Origin: Scatophagus argus
Taxonomy: Eukaryota; Chordata; Actinopteri; Scatophagidae
Reading direction: 5' to 3'
Assembly: GCF_020382885.2 (NCBI RefSeq)
Contig: NC_058501.1
Span: 19,588,001 to 19,652,000 of the forward strand
Length of the DNA: 64,000 nt
Numbering within the stretch: the stretch's first letter is position 1; each line of letters starts with the position of its first letter. The translations under genes and the position numbers were made by a program. A model generated the notes under the pieces. It made no database searches. It was given only the letters and a program-made list of their open reading frames with translations, and was not told the origin of the DNA. Of this stretch, positions 48,701 to 60,500 are shown piece by piece.

Positions 48701-48878
48701 ATGCCACAGACACCGCTCTGGTCCGACTCCGTGGAGACACGACCTGTTTATTGGCCGAGCCGCTGACGCTCAGCTCTATTGCCAAAGAGTCCTGCCACAA
48801 ACTTCCAGCTGACACCCACACCGGATCTTTCCTCTTCAGTTCACGCAGGCTCATTCGCCTGCGCTCCGTCGTGTACAT
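33774..48878 (-). CDS. map3k6: Mitogen-activated protein kinase kinase kinase 6 (ASK2)
   Basis: Stress-activated Ser/Thr kinase that acts with ASK1 upstream of the JNK and p38 cascades. CDS exons: 48539-48878, 48298-48437, 46984-47171, 46622-46790, 46420-46526, 46071-46241, 45830-45942, 45296-45455, 44975-45125, 44725-44829, 44347-44396, 43645-43740, 42124-42208, 41623-41756, 40675-40802, 39544-39680, 39313-39418, 38975-39132, 38223-38424, 37829-37994, 37307-37472, 36241-36426, 36047-36152, 35627-35867, 35331-35440, 34224-34321, 34046-34122, 33774-33870. Lengths sum to 3,987 nt (1,328 codons plus stop), near the family's usual 1,290-1,370. The N-terminal redox-sensing region has [19 protein letters not shown]. 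The kinase domain (about residues 636-894) is intact: [38 protein letters not shown] 14-3-3-type RSLSVP, a charged coiled coil and a C-terminal SAM-like domain follow. RERFSG and [18 protein letters not shown] favour ASK2 over ASK1 and ASK3. The first intron is GC-AG. Confidence 0.93.
35236..35266. repeat. C-run plus (AC)n microsatellite in map3k6 intron
   Basis: Nine C residues are followed by AG and about nine AC dinucleotides, between map3k6 exons 34224-34321 and 35331-35440. Confidence 0.8.
42572..42940 (-). mobile_element. tRNA-derived SINE, copy 1, in map3k6 intron
   Basis: Read on the minus strand, the element starts GGGCGGCACGGTGG. It carries an A box (TGGTGCAGTGG) and a B box (GGTTTGAATCC), then a body with GGAGTTTGCATGTTCTCCC, and ends in a (TGGA)n tail. 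A perfect 13-bp target duplication CTCTCGTTAACAT flanks it (42559-42571 and 42941-42953), which marks retroposition. It lies in the intron between exons 42124-42208 and 43645-43740, in the same orientation as the gene. The short open frame across it is not a gene. Confidence 0.92.
47297..47663 (-). mobile_element. tRNA-derived SINE, copy 2, in map3k6 intron
   Basis: Same family and orientation as the copy at 42572-42940. By eye I count about 15 differences over about 368 bp, mostly C/T or G/A. It has its own perfect 14-bp target duplication TACTTAATGTTTCC (47283-47296 and 47664-47677), so the two copies are independent insertions. It lies in the second intron of map3k6. Confidence 0.92.
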
Positions 48879-49780
48879 TTTCTGCCTGATTCCACAGCTG
48901 AAAGTCAATGCATGTCATTAGCAGGGACAAGCTCCTTTAAAACCAGCGGCGCACAGTTGCTTGCTCTTGTAATTCCCCAGGTGCGCCCCCGCCTCTGCTC
49001 ATACCACAAATCCAACAACATTCCCTGAACTCCCCTCCATTGGACCCGCCCTCCACTCCTGTCCTGCCCCGCTCCGCCTACTGGCATTTTCCGACTGAAA
49101 CTGGATGCCACACAGCCTCGACTCACGCATGACCTCTGCTGTGAAGAAGTTATTTAGTTAGATTACATACAAGAACAGATGTGGTGATTGCTGTTTGTTT
49201 CACATTGTAAAGCCGCTTTATTTCTTGCATGAAATGAATAATGAATAAAAATACACAAAAACGTGTGTAGAAAATAGGATTTAGAAATAAGCGTAAATAA
49301 TTGCTTCCACTGCTTAATTTGTGGTAGAATTTCTAAAACAATCACACACAAATGAACATGGCTTCCATGAGACGTCTACATTAAAAACTCTTTTGAGACA
49401 ATCCAAATTTTCACTTTTTATTTACAGTACGTACTGTATAATGAACTACTGCACTTAGGTGAACTTTCTGTCACCGAGCACTTATTATGAGTACTGTCAG
49501 ATGTGAGATCAGTCATGCACCATACAGACATTACACAAACAACCTGAGAATAGGAAGTCTTCTTTGAGACAGTTGTGGCAGGTTTGAGCAATAGTTCAGT
49601 TGTTACAGAATATACAAACAAGCCACGTTTCATTATTCTAAGAAAGTCCCACATTTACCAGTTTAATTAATTGTTCCCTTCCCTGCAGAAACAACTATTT
49701 GATAAACACTGATGATGCTATCTAACCTGAATGAACTTGGGCAATACAGTTTATTTCCCAGTTTATTTACAATGAACAAT
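48879..49780 (-). other. map3k6 promoter side and snip1 3' UTR
   Basis: Spacer of 902 bp between two same-strand genes. The part next to map3k6 (about 48,880-49,130) is GC-rich with several CpGs, as expected for a promoter. The AT-rich part next to snip1 is probably its 3' UTR. Minus-strand AATAAA signals lie at 49762-49767 and 49750-49755, only 14-26 nt past the snip1 stop. Confidence 0.5.
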
Positions 49781-51665
49781 TTACTCATCAAGGCCCTCGT
49801 CTTCTTCCTCTTCCCGTTTGGCGTCCACCTCCGTTGTGTCCGAGAACTCGTGCAGGAGGACGTACTCACGGCTGCTGAAACCAAACTTGATAACGTCTTT
49901 TTCTTTGAGCTCATAATAGCGCTGGGCTTCTATGCGCTGGTTGTTCAGGTAGGTGCCATTGCCGGAACCCAGGTCGATGATGTAAGGCCTTACTCTGCGG
50001 CCTGTGGTGCCGTCTACACGTGTATACTCCACCAATCTACGAGGTACAGACAGAAAGGTAAACAATAATCACCTAAGTGGAATGCATAGATGAAAGTGAA
50101 GTTTTCTAAAAAGATAGCAAAGCAAAACACCTTAGCTAATCATTATTAGGCTTACCTATACTGGAAAACTGCATGCTGCTTGGAGCAGGATGGGTGATCA
50201 ATGGGGATATCAGCAATTCTCCTCTGTCTCCCCAGCAAATAGGCACTCTGTCTGTGAATGTACATGACTGGAAGGGGTTCATCATTCTTGAAAGGGTACA
50301 GCCGCCATCTGCGCTTGGGAATGCGAGCCTCAGGTGGCTCATTGTACTTAATCACCACCCCCCGGAATGTGTTTGTGTCTTCTGTTAGTGCCCCTGACAG
50401 TTCAAAGTTGGGTTTCTCTTTCTCAACTGGAGGAGTGTTTGTGCCTTCAAAATCCTGTTCTTGGTTTTCTTCACGCCTCTCGCGGTTTTCCCTGCGGCGC
50501 TCATCGTGCTGCTGTCTCTCAGCTTGTTGGGAGGCAAGTGCATCCCGTTCTCGGTGTCTGTCTGCGCCGCGGTCTCTCTCCCGTGGTCTGTCCGATTCCC
50601 ACCTGCTCCGCCTTTCCTCCGGCTGGCCATTTCTTCCCCTTCGCTCATCACCACTAGCTCGATGCTCCTCTCGCTCCTATGAGTTGTTGGTAAAACGACA
50701 GGTAAAGAAAGACATTAGTCCAGGACCAGCTTGCAGTTACAGTTTTGTGCAGGATAACCATTACCAAGATTAAATTGAATTACATTAATCTGGACTGACA
50801 ATATTGAAAAGTTTCATGTTTGAGTGCAAAATCATTAAACTGACATTTACGCGTATTTATTTTTACAAAGTTGCTAATTAGAGTGTTATGGTACGAACGG
50901 TTTTTAATGCACAACATATCCTTTACTTGGGCTTAAGTGCGAGCCAATAGTCACTGTAACACCACATGGGTGTGTATCAGTGTGAAGTCATATATATCAG
51001 GGATTTAATTTGCATTACCGCAATACAAATGTTTTAATCATGGTTCAACCATCTAAAGCACATTAGAACTTTGCTACGAAAAGTGCAATATAAATTACGT
51101 TTCTGAAACTGTTAAAACATTTAGTCAGTAATGTAGAACCTAATCACCCGCTTTATTCTGGTGTCAGCACTACGATGGGGACTGCGACTTCTCCTGTTCC
51201 TGGGCGATCTGCTGCCACGTCTGGCGGGGGAGGTCTCTCTTCTACCCGGTGAGTGGTCTCTCGTCCTGCCGGAAGACTCAACGGTTACACTAAGAACACA
51301 AAAAATCTCATACTACTACTCTTACACAAACGTATAAATGATTTGCTAATTTACGCAACAATCGAAATTACTTGGCTCGTCGCTGCGTTTGTTAACGGCT
51401 AGCAGACTAGACAACATTGTTAGCTAACGGCTAACTATGTTGTGTTTTTCGAGGTAAACACTAAAGACACACCAAAACTAAGTGATATGGCAACAAAAAG
51501 TGAGTACCTGCTCGTTCTTCTGTGTGGACTTGACTTGCCGCTGGATCTCGACCTCGAGCGGCGTGATGTGTGTGGCCTAACAGGGCTAACTTTCTCCTGC
51601 TTTATCTTAACTTTGGACTCCCGCTCCGGAGATTCCCTTCTCCTGTGACGCTTTTCTTTGGACAT
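49781..51665 (-). CDS. snip1: Smad nuclear-interacting protein 1 (FHA domain)
   Basis: Nuclear FHA-domain protein, related to yeast Pml1. It is known as a component of the activated spliceosome (RES-type complex) and as a regulator of SMAD4/p300 and NF-kB signalling. Four exons: 51508-51665 (start ATG 51663-51665), 51148-51289, 50156-50676 and 49781-50036 (stop TAA). Lengths sum to 1,077 nt, or 358 residues, slightly shorter than the roughly 396 of human. The N-terminal half is Arg/Ser/Lys-rich with RRSRSRSSGKSSPHRR-type repeats and then a Glu/Arg-rich stretch. The FHA domain spans roughly residues 235-330, with SAYLLGRQRR, HPSCSKQHAVFQYR and LGSGNGTYLNNQR visible. The tail is acidic (REEEEDEGLDE). 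It is head-to-head with dnali1 and upstream of map3k6 on the same strand. Confidence 0.94.
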
Positions 51666-52250
51666 TCTAAAACATATAAACGAATCCAACAGTTGTTTGA
51701 CTAAACATACATCACAGCCCAAACAAAAGCTGATAAAAAACAAAGACAAACTCAAAAAAATGTAGCGACCACAAACTTCGACTGTTATGCTCAAATTACG
51801 CACTTCCGTTTCCTTTGGTGCGCCGAGAATTTATATCGACATCTCGCTGCCCTGTTTTTTACTTTGGTTCCGGTTCCGTCATAGTCATTTACGATATTTT
51901 AAATGGAGGGCTCTACATATATATACTTTTTTTGTTGTTACAAATGGTTTTCTTAAAACACACAAAACACAGTGAAATATCAAAATTCACAACGAGCGAA
52001 AACCCAGCCGAACTTCAGCTGTCCTTTTTTGCTGTGCTGATTGAAATAATGAACAGCTTTTTCCCAGGTTTCCATCCGGGTAAACAAAAATGGAACGCGA
52101 GAACGCTGTTGTCATGACAACACAAACGGTGAGCACTAACTTTTTGCTGCAACTGCACCGATATTTCTGTGACTGGAGTCCAAACCAAGAAGCTTCTTGT
52201 TTTAGTGTACAACCATTTTCATAGTAAAATAAAAAAAGGAAAAAAATACA
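51666..52250. promoter_or_regulatory. Bidirectional promoter region of snip1 and dnali1
   Basis: Only 585 bp separate the two divergent start codons, so the 5' UTRs and promoters must share this stretch. A perfect X-box lies 130 bp before the dnali1 ATG. No TATA box is evident. Confidence 0.75.
52108..52121. promoter_or_regulatory. RFX X-box, ciliary gene control
   Basis: GTTGTCATGACAAC is a perfect 14-bp palindrome that fits the X-box consensus for RFX transcription factors (GTHNYYATRRNAAC). It starts 143 bp before the dnali1 ATG, within the usual distance for RFX-driven ciliary genes, and dnali1 encodes an axonemal dynein subunit. Confidence 0.85.
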
Positions 52251-54174
52251 ATGATTCCACCAGCCGAATCTCTTCTAAAATACGACAATCCAGTTTCTAT
52301 CACCAAAAGCACCGACCGAAAATCACCAAAGGTGAGTTTACTAAATAACCCTACCTCTCCGTATAACATCATAAAAACGTGCGTGTTCTTCAGACCTTTG
52401 GCACATACATTATGGTCCTAACTGCTAGTTATCTCTGGAAAAGTGGCTGTGTTTTACGGCAACAAGATCAATCACATTTATGTGATTGATACATGATTGA
52501 TTGATATGATTGATTGATTGTTCCGTGACGTTATTGTATTTAACTGAAAAATTCCGTGGCAGCCAAAAAAACAGATGGACCACAAGCAGATTACTGGCAG
52601 ATGGTGCAAGAAATCCACATTGCAGCAGCTACTTTGTGGGGGGCAACATCTACATGAGATATCTGCCAAGAATGGACTACTGCTGCTATCACTGTCCTTT
52701 CTTATTCATGTCTCAGATTGGGTGTGAGACAGATCCGCCAGTATATGATTAAATTACAAGGCAGTCACATAAGGTGAAAAAATCAAATAAACAGCAGTTA
52801 ACAAAGATAGGTAATAATAAGTAAATACAATACACAATTTGTAACCTGAGATCATTTTCACCACAGGGACGTCCTTTAAAAGTGAGCCCTCAGCAACCTG
52901 CCACCTCTAGTCCTGTTCCGCCGCCTCCTAAACCAAAATCAGCCTCTGCAGAAGCCAGCAAACAGGAAAATGAGGAGATCCTGAACACCATCCTCCCACC
53001 CAGGTATAGCTCTTCCTTTCCACAAGATATTGTTCCAGAAATTCAAACCACTATCTTGTGTACCTCAATTTCTGCAATTGCAGGGAATGGATGGAGGGAA
53101 ACCAGCTGTGGGTGCAGCAAGTGTCCAGTGCACCTTGCACAAGAGCAGATGTTATTCACCTGGAAGAACTGCTGGACACAAAGCTACAGCAAAGGCAGGC
53201 CAGATTAACAGGAATCTGCCCAGTTCGCAGAGAGCTCTATTCCCAGTGCTTCGGTAAGGAGAAGGCTGGTCATCACTGACGCCACTCTGGTTACAATGAT
53301 GGGTGAATGCAGACATTAACATAAGATACCATGCAGAATTAAAGGACACGTATTACAGCCAGTTCTGCCATTGATGTGATTGGATTTTTAGAAATATTTA
53401 TTAGGCTTTTCTTCTGATGATAATTTCTATTTCTTTTAAGATGAGCTGATCAGACAAGTGACCATCAACTGTGCTGAGAGGGGTCTGCTGCTGTTGCGGG
53501 TTAGAGATGAGATTATGATGACCATTGCTGCCTACCAGACACTGTACGAAAGCAGCGTGGCTTTCGGTATGAGGAAAGCACTGCAGGCTGAGCAGGGCAA
53601 GGCTGACATGGAGAACAACGTAAGGACGTTACTTATTATGACTTTGTAACAACCAATACCCCACATGGGCACAGTGACCCAAAAAATGAGAAGAGAATTA
53701 ATTTTCTACTCATCTATCAGCATGCAGCTATTGACTGTTTTTCAGTTAGGCATCCAGCAGAGAGCACCATTTCTCTGTGAGAGTCATTGTACAAATAGTA
53801 ATGGTGGTAGCACTCTTTACACAACTGATTCTGCATCTGAGACAAACTCACAAGTGCGTTTTATTACATTCCTAGATTGCTGATCTTGAGAATGAGAACC
53901 AAGACCTGAAGAAGCAACTGAATGAACAGAAAGCTAAATGTGATGCAATTGAAAAGAGGGAACATGAAAAGCAACAGGTGGAGGAGAAGAAGCACATTGA
54001 GGAGATTCAGTTCCTGAAGAGAACAAACCAGCAGCTCAAGGTGATGTTTCTACTTACATACCAAAGAAAAATATCTGTAGATTTTGCATAAATAATTGCT
54101 GTGTTACCTGTCATTTGCATATTTTTCTTCCAACTCAGACCCAGCTGGAAGGGATCATTACACCAAAGAAGTAA
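52251..54174 (+). CDS. dnali1: Axonemal dynein light intermediate polypeptide 1
   Basis: Inner-arm axonemal dynein subunit (p28 family), needed for motile cilia and sperm flagella. Six exons: 52251-52331, 52867-53003, 53084-53253, 53441-53619, 53876-54040 and 54139-54174 (TAA). All have GT-AG junctions and consistent phases, giving 768 nt and 255 residues, close to the vertebrate length. The start gives MIPPAESLLKYDNPVSITK. Exon 2 is Pro/Ser-rich and ends ILNTILPPR. Exons 3-4 carry the family core (EWMEGNQLWVQQVSS, ICPVRRELYSQCFDELIRQV, ERGLLLLRVRDE). Exon 5 is a coiled coil (IADLENENQDLKKQL). The protein ends IITPKK. The X-box upstream suggests RFX/FOXJ1-type ciliary control. It converges with gnl2. 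Confidence 0.95.
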
Positions 54175-54528
54175 CTTGGACAAACAAGAACTGAGTTGCC
54201 TTTTCCCAATACAGAATGCGACTGAATTGATCTTTTGATTCTCAATTATATCAGTTCATCTAAACTGTAAGAGGGTGATGAGCAAATATTTTATTGTTTT
54301 CATGGCATGACATGTACAGTTCCAACAATTACTGTAAATTCCTCTTGAACATCAAGAGAACACTACAAGTGTAAATGATTAATGAAATGTCATTCACAAA
54401 ACAGTTAAAGGTTGAAGGGTAAAAGTTGAAAAGGCAAGAAGAAAACAAGTTAAGGCATAAAGTGTCCACTCGATAAAAGACTATTTAACACTTATTTAGC
54501 TTCCACCTTTTATCAACTCTACATTTTC

Positions 54529-54534
54529 AATAAA
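54529..54534 (+). terminator. dnali1: Poly(A) signal of dnali1
   Basis: AATAAA 355 nt after the dnali1 stop; a second plus-strand AATAAA lies at 54559-54564. Both are inside the 425-bp gap to the converging gnl2 stop. Confidence 0.6.
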
Positions 54535-54566
54535 AATGCTGCTTCTCTGACAAATTTAAATAAAAC

Positions 54567-54572
54567 TTTATT
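54567..54572 (-). terminator. gnl2: Poly(A) signal of gnl2
   Basis: AATAAA on the minus strand, 27 nt beyond the gnl2 stop codon. It lies only a few bases from the plus-strand signal at 54559-54564, so the two 3' ends probably abut or overlap. Confidence 0.55.
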
Positions 54573-54599
54573 ACACATATTGTGTTTTACAACTCCAGT

Positions 54600-57500
54600 C
54601 TAGTGCTTTGACTGTTTGGCCTTTTGGCTTTCTGTGGCTGATGACGGGGCCTTTCTGTTCTTGTTCTTGTTTTTCACATTGTGTGTTTCGTAATAGCGCG
54701 CACCAACTTTCTTCACCCTCTGAGCACGGTCCATCGCTCTTCTCTGTGGAGATGGATAAAGAGGAACAGGGGGGGAAAAAAAAAAACTTGTGAAATCTTC
54801 TACTAAAAAGGTCCAGAGTTTTTGTTTTTTTTTAAAAAAAAAAATCTGCATTCCTGTTACATCAGTAAGAGGACCAGAGATTAATGTAACACATCTACCC
54901 AGAGAGATCTGTTTGACGTCAGCAAGAACAAACACTGCATACCTGTTTAGATGTCAGTCGACGCGTCTGTGTGGACTCCTCGTCGTCCTCCTCAGCTTTC
55001 CTCTTAGTGCTCCTCTTGTTTGCAACTAAATTCAAACAAACATACCAACTCCGTGTAAGTTTTTCTCGTAAAACCTATTCTACTTTCAGCACCATACAAA
55101 GTCATGACAAACATGTTGACTGACTACCTTTGTTCTGTGCTTGCTTAGCTGCTGCCGCTTGTTTAGTCTTGATGTCTGTGAACACTTTTTCAGAAAGTGC
55201 CTTAGGTATCCTGTCCAAAGAAGAAAGAAAATCATTATCCAGCAGAGCAAACAGTTCACTCCTGTTCTGCTGAAACGGACAGTAATTATATTAAGCTGAG
55301 AGTAGCTACACAACTACTATTTTACTTTGTTCTTCAGTGTGTGGGTGTAATTCAAAAAGAGGAGATGCAGATTTAGGAACATAATGAAATACAAAAGTTG
55401 TGGAAACGGGCCACTGATCAGATCAAACTGATGACTGCTAGTCTTCAGGGGCTTAAAGGCTGGTTAGCACGGACCACCTAAAATGCATGGCATCTCTCTG
55501 CCTGACAACTTCAAGGGAATTCACTGGATAAAGGAAATTAGGGCAATACAACAAACAAAGAAAATATGTGAGTGAGGTTTGGGTGAGAGAAGACGGACCG
55601 GATTGCAGAGAAGCGTTTGGATTTGGCCCGCTCCAGGAACTGCTTGTACTTGGAGATCTTCTCATCCAGCTCACGAATCACCTCGCGTGAACTCTTGTTG
55701 CTGCTTGCCTTGCCAGTCTGAGCGGTCGTGTGCTCCGATTCCTCCATCTCTCCATCGACTGGTTCATCATTTGTCCTGTCTTCCTCTCCACCGTCCTCTT
55801 CTTCACTGTTGTCCTCACCGTCAGAACCGGAGAAGTCAGACATGGCCAGGTCAGGCATCTCCACAGGAACCAAGTCTTCCTCGCTGAATTCCGGCGCCAC
55901 ATAGATCTTGCCGAAGTTCTGTCGCACATTAGACAGAATCTTCTGAACCTGCTCCTTCTGTCTCTCCTGCTGCTGCTGTTCATCTAAGATGGCATCCGGA
56001 TTGTCCAGCTGTTCCTCCTGCCCATCCTCAACTGCCTTTGAGGGTCCTTCAACTGCCAATGGCTCCTTGTCCTAGAAAAATTACAGTAACAAGTCCCAGG
56101 TTGACATTTTTTTGTCATTTATGGACAAACTGGAGGTTGAAAACTAAGTAAACCCTTACCTCTTGATCCCCCTCAGGTCCAGGGGGTTTCACAAAGAAGG
56201 GGATACGTCCTCTCTGCCAGTCATTCAACACCATTTTGGAGACCGTGGTGAGATCTGGTTCACCGCCCTGCACAATACCAGACATATGTTGCTCAATCTA
56301 AAGATTTAAAACTAGTGGTCCACATACACATCACAGTCCAGCTGAATGCCATCAAACATGCTGCACACAATGTTTGTGATCAGACAGATCATATACTGTG
56401 GTCTGCGTAGCATAGGAAGGGAGCTTTTGTTGAATACTAAACAAAAGCGGTGACTGAAATTACTACTCATACTGGTAATGATGTTTTGTTAACCTAATTC
56501 AATAAGCTAATTTCCTGCTTGTTATGAAATGAATGAAAAAATAAATAAACAGAATAAAAACTCAAAGCAAAGAAGTTTGAAGTATAGCCTGTTTAGCAAG
56601 AAAATGAAAGACGACCATTCAGACCTTCAGAAGTTTCCCAGTGCGAAATGCGAGCTTCTCAAGAAAATCATCAGCAGAGTTCCAAGTAGGGATGCGGTAA
56701 GTCTTCTGAATGTACTCTGGCTTGGCACGCTCCAGTACTGCCCCAATGTGCTCCTCTGGGTTTCTGATCTTCTCCACTTGAACCTTTGGAAGGGAGGGGG
56801 AAATAAAGGCATGCAATTTAAAAGATATGAACCTGCAACCTTTCAGTTATGGGGACTGCGTGGCTTACATGTTAAACCCAGGATCTGGAAAAAGGATCTG
56901 GAGGATTACAATCAGAGCTGATCAAAGCATTTGTAAATGCCTGAGTATTAGCAATAGGAATCCATTTCCAATTCCTTTATCATCATTCTCTGGGCACTCG
57001 AGCTGTCAAAAATACCACATTAACGGTTGGTAGATTATCTCGAGCAACCAGGACATTGCTTCTAAAAAGAAACATTACTGTTTCACATGCTACCGTTTTT
57101 CAGTGCTACAAGGAGCACAATTCAAATTAAATTCACCTTCAAATTCACCAAAATCTTTGTATAAAAAAAAAAGAAAGAAAGAAAGAAATGAGAGAGAGAC
57201 TTACCACTCCTTTCAAGACAATATCTGTTTCGCTGTCTTCTGAAGGGTAGACAACACCAGGACAGTCAATGAGGAAGATGCGCCTCATTAAAGTGATGTA
57301 CTGCCACACCTAAATGGTACAGAGATGAAATGTCATCTGTATGGTCAAATCTTTTCAGTTTCATATGGGATGTTAAAGATGTGTGATATATACACCTTTG
57401 TGGTACTCAGTGGCATGAAGTAATGAAGCAACTATGAGGGCTGGGGCAACAAAGTACTGCAAAACTACATTTACTGTCTCACACTTGTATGTCTACACCA

Positions 57501-60500
57501 ACCAGTCAAGTCGCAATTTTCATCCATGTCTGTCCAGACTCACATGCAGTTGAGGCTTTGAAGGAATTTAATAAAAAAGGTATTAAGGGCACTTTTGATG
57601 AAAAGGAGGTTATTGGTACACTGACATGTATGACTCCAGTGAAAAATTTCCAGTGAGAAACACGCTGTCTCAATTTAGAGACTATTTTTACAACGGAAGA
57701 CTGACAGAAAGCTTCATCACACGGTGCAACAACAATCACTTCAATATCAGCAGAACCTACTGCTGTATTAGTGTGCATCTTCAGTGAGAGGAAACAAATC
57801 AAACCCCTTGTATGTGTTTACATGCTTGCGAAATACGGTCACAATCACTCCTCTGTTCCTGGACAAAGTTTGCTGAAAATTATAAGGCCACACTAAAGTT
57901 GACCTTTGACCTTTTGGATGTAAAATGTCATCACTTCCTCATTTTTATCCTATTAGACATTTGTGGGATATTTTGTTAAAATTAGTGTATGAATTCTTGA
58001 GTTCTGGGCAAAAACATATTTGTGAGGTTACCATAATCTTCACCTTTAACCACCAAAACATAATTAGTCTATTTTTGAATCCCAGTGGAAGTTTGTGCTA
58101 AATCTGAATAAAAATCCCTAAGAGAATGGGACAGATAGACAACCCAAAAACCTGATGCCTCCAGGCATGGCCATTGCCAGCATGGAGGCATATAAAAATA
58201 TTTTGGCTGACCAGCGCAAAGACTGTTTTGAATCTGGTCGACAAGTGTGATAACAGTTTCCTTTCTTTTCTCCTCACGTCACAAACACCTTCTCCTTTGC
58301 AACGACTGGCTCATCGGAAAGAGGAATTGTAATTTAACATTTCACACAAACATAAAAACACATCCCTTCAAACAAAAAGAGGACTGAGGGTCACTGCTTG
58401 TGTGGCAGTCGTCAAACAGCGTTGAGTGTGTGTGAGAATCAAAGACAAGGTGAGAATCAAAGAAGTGCTGGCTACAGGCCCATCTGAATTGTTTGATAGG
58501 TGCACAAAAAAAAATCTCCAATCTGCTGTATTCCAAGTTCAAAGCTTGGGCAAACAAGGAAAAAGGAAACATATTTTCCTCTTTCTTTCCCCTTGACCCT
58601 TCTTTGGACATTTGGGTTTTCAGACCACTGTTCGTTTCCAAACAGGATAAACAGCCCAAGAGAGAGGAAATTAAAGATAAAAACGGTTGTTGTTTTTTCT
58701 CTTGGCCCAGTCACCACTTAGATTTTTTTAGTTATGTAGTTAAGAACACGAAGTCGACTACTGCTGTTGTTGCAGCTATCAACAATTACCAACTTAAGAA
58801 GTGGAACATGCATGTTTTCTATTCACATCACTTCACCACTTAATCAAAGTTCGTCTCTCCTTTTTTTATTCTACACAGTCAAAAATACAATTTCCTTCTT
58901 TCCTTTCTTTTTTACTTAAGTCATGTTTATGTACTACTTGGGTGGTCATGTATGTAAACCCTCAGAATTAAGATTCATCATTTAAACTTCGAATTTAGCT
59001 TGCATGGTTAAGATGACAGCTGGAGCCTCACCTTTGTTTCTCCGGCGAGTGGCGCTACGTTGCAGACCTTCTTAGACCGCAGCGTGTTGATGACTGAGCT
59101 TTTTCCCACATTAGGATAGCCAATGAAACCCACACTTATCTGTTTCTTGTCTGTGTGGAGCTGCGGGAGGCAAAAAAATAAAGTGAGAGTGTTTTGTTTC
59201 CTATAAACAGCCTCAGTCTGTCCTCAGTTTGTGGAGGTAATTTTAGATGAGGCTTTGATGCTATTAGCAATAAAAAAAAGTGAACTTGTCATCACTCCAG
59301 AACTACAATGTAGTTTGTTAAAAACACATACCCGAGGACATTTTAAAGGGATTTTTTATGTAAACAAGACAATCACGAAGATGCAAAACCTTTTGAAAAA
59401 AAAAGAATTGGATATGTCTACCTTCCATTTCTGTCCCAAGAGGTAAACTCTGAAGGGTGTTTTGGAACAGGTTTTTCACCTTGTTATCTCCAGACATTTG
59501 GGTGAAAGTGGTCCAACAGTGAAAAACATTTACAAGGAAAAACATGGTGGTTTTTCTATGTCTTTCCCATAAAAGCCTCTTTGTATCGCATTATTAAATC
59601 TAACGAGAACATTCAAAGTCTCATGCTTTAATTTCTTCATTTTCCAGATCCTTTAAGTCCCATGCTTTCACAAACACACTGCACAGCACTGCCACCGTGT
59701 AACACTGCATGTTTAGGTTGGAATGGGTGATACAAAACCTTTAACCTTATTTACTTACATATTTATTTTGAATTTGAGTCATGTGCTTACCTTGCCAAAC
59801 TGCCTGAGCAGCTGGATGAGGGAGCCCTTGCCAAACGAGTTGGTGAGGCTGGCATGGAAAGCCAAAGTGGGATACTCTTGGGACAAAACAGCTACCCACC
59901 GTTTCTAATGGAGACAGAGTCAGTCACACAGTTTAATATCACTGAGAAGCCATACACAACCGGGAATCAAAGATGAACATTGTGTAAATTTCTTACTGTG
60001 ACCCAGGTGGGGATGAGGTCGCACTTGTTAAGAACAAAGATGAGATGTTTCCAGGGTTTTTCCTTCTTCAAATATGTCTCTATGCTCTTGGAGCGAGTTC
60101 CCATTGGATCACGAGCATCCAGCACTTGGATGATGACATCAGATGAGTCAATCACCTGTCACAATAAAGAGTGAGAAATACAGAATGACCCATTGACACT
60201 ATAGTGTATCAACTTTACATTAACACAGCGCACAGTAGTGAGAAGAGGATAGAAACAATACCTTGTAAAGTTCCCCCCAGATCCTCTTGGACTGACCCTT
60301 TTTGAAGATTTCCTCACGGGATTCCTCCCTGTTATAGAATTATAACAATTAAAACAATTTACTTCTACCTTTAAAAGTGAAGATTTAGCAACCTCCTGCC
60401 TGTGTGGAGTAGCCAGTAGAGTGGAATCATTACAGTATCTTCTCTTACCGGACACCCGTGTCTTCGGTTACCAGGTCTTTGTCCTTGTCTGCATTGTAGC

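Noticed and set aside
49712..50068. 118-codon plus-strand open frame
   Set aside because: Antisense shadow of the last snip1 exon; no family resemblance.
50258..50773. 171-codon plus-strand open frame
   Set aside because: Antisense to the Arg/Glu-rich third exon of snip1; the frame is open because of codon bias on the other strand.
55579..55987. Overlapping open frames on both strands besides the gnl2 frame
   Set aside because: Shadows of the long acidic exon 55599-56071 of gnl2.
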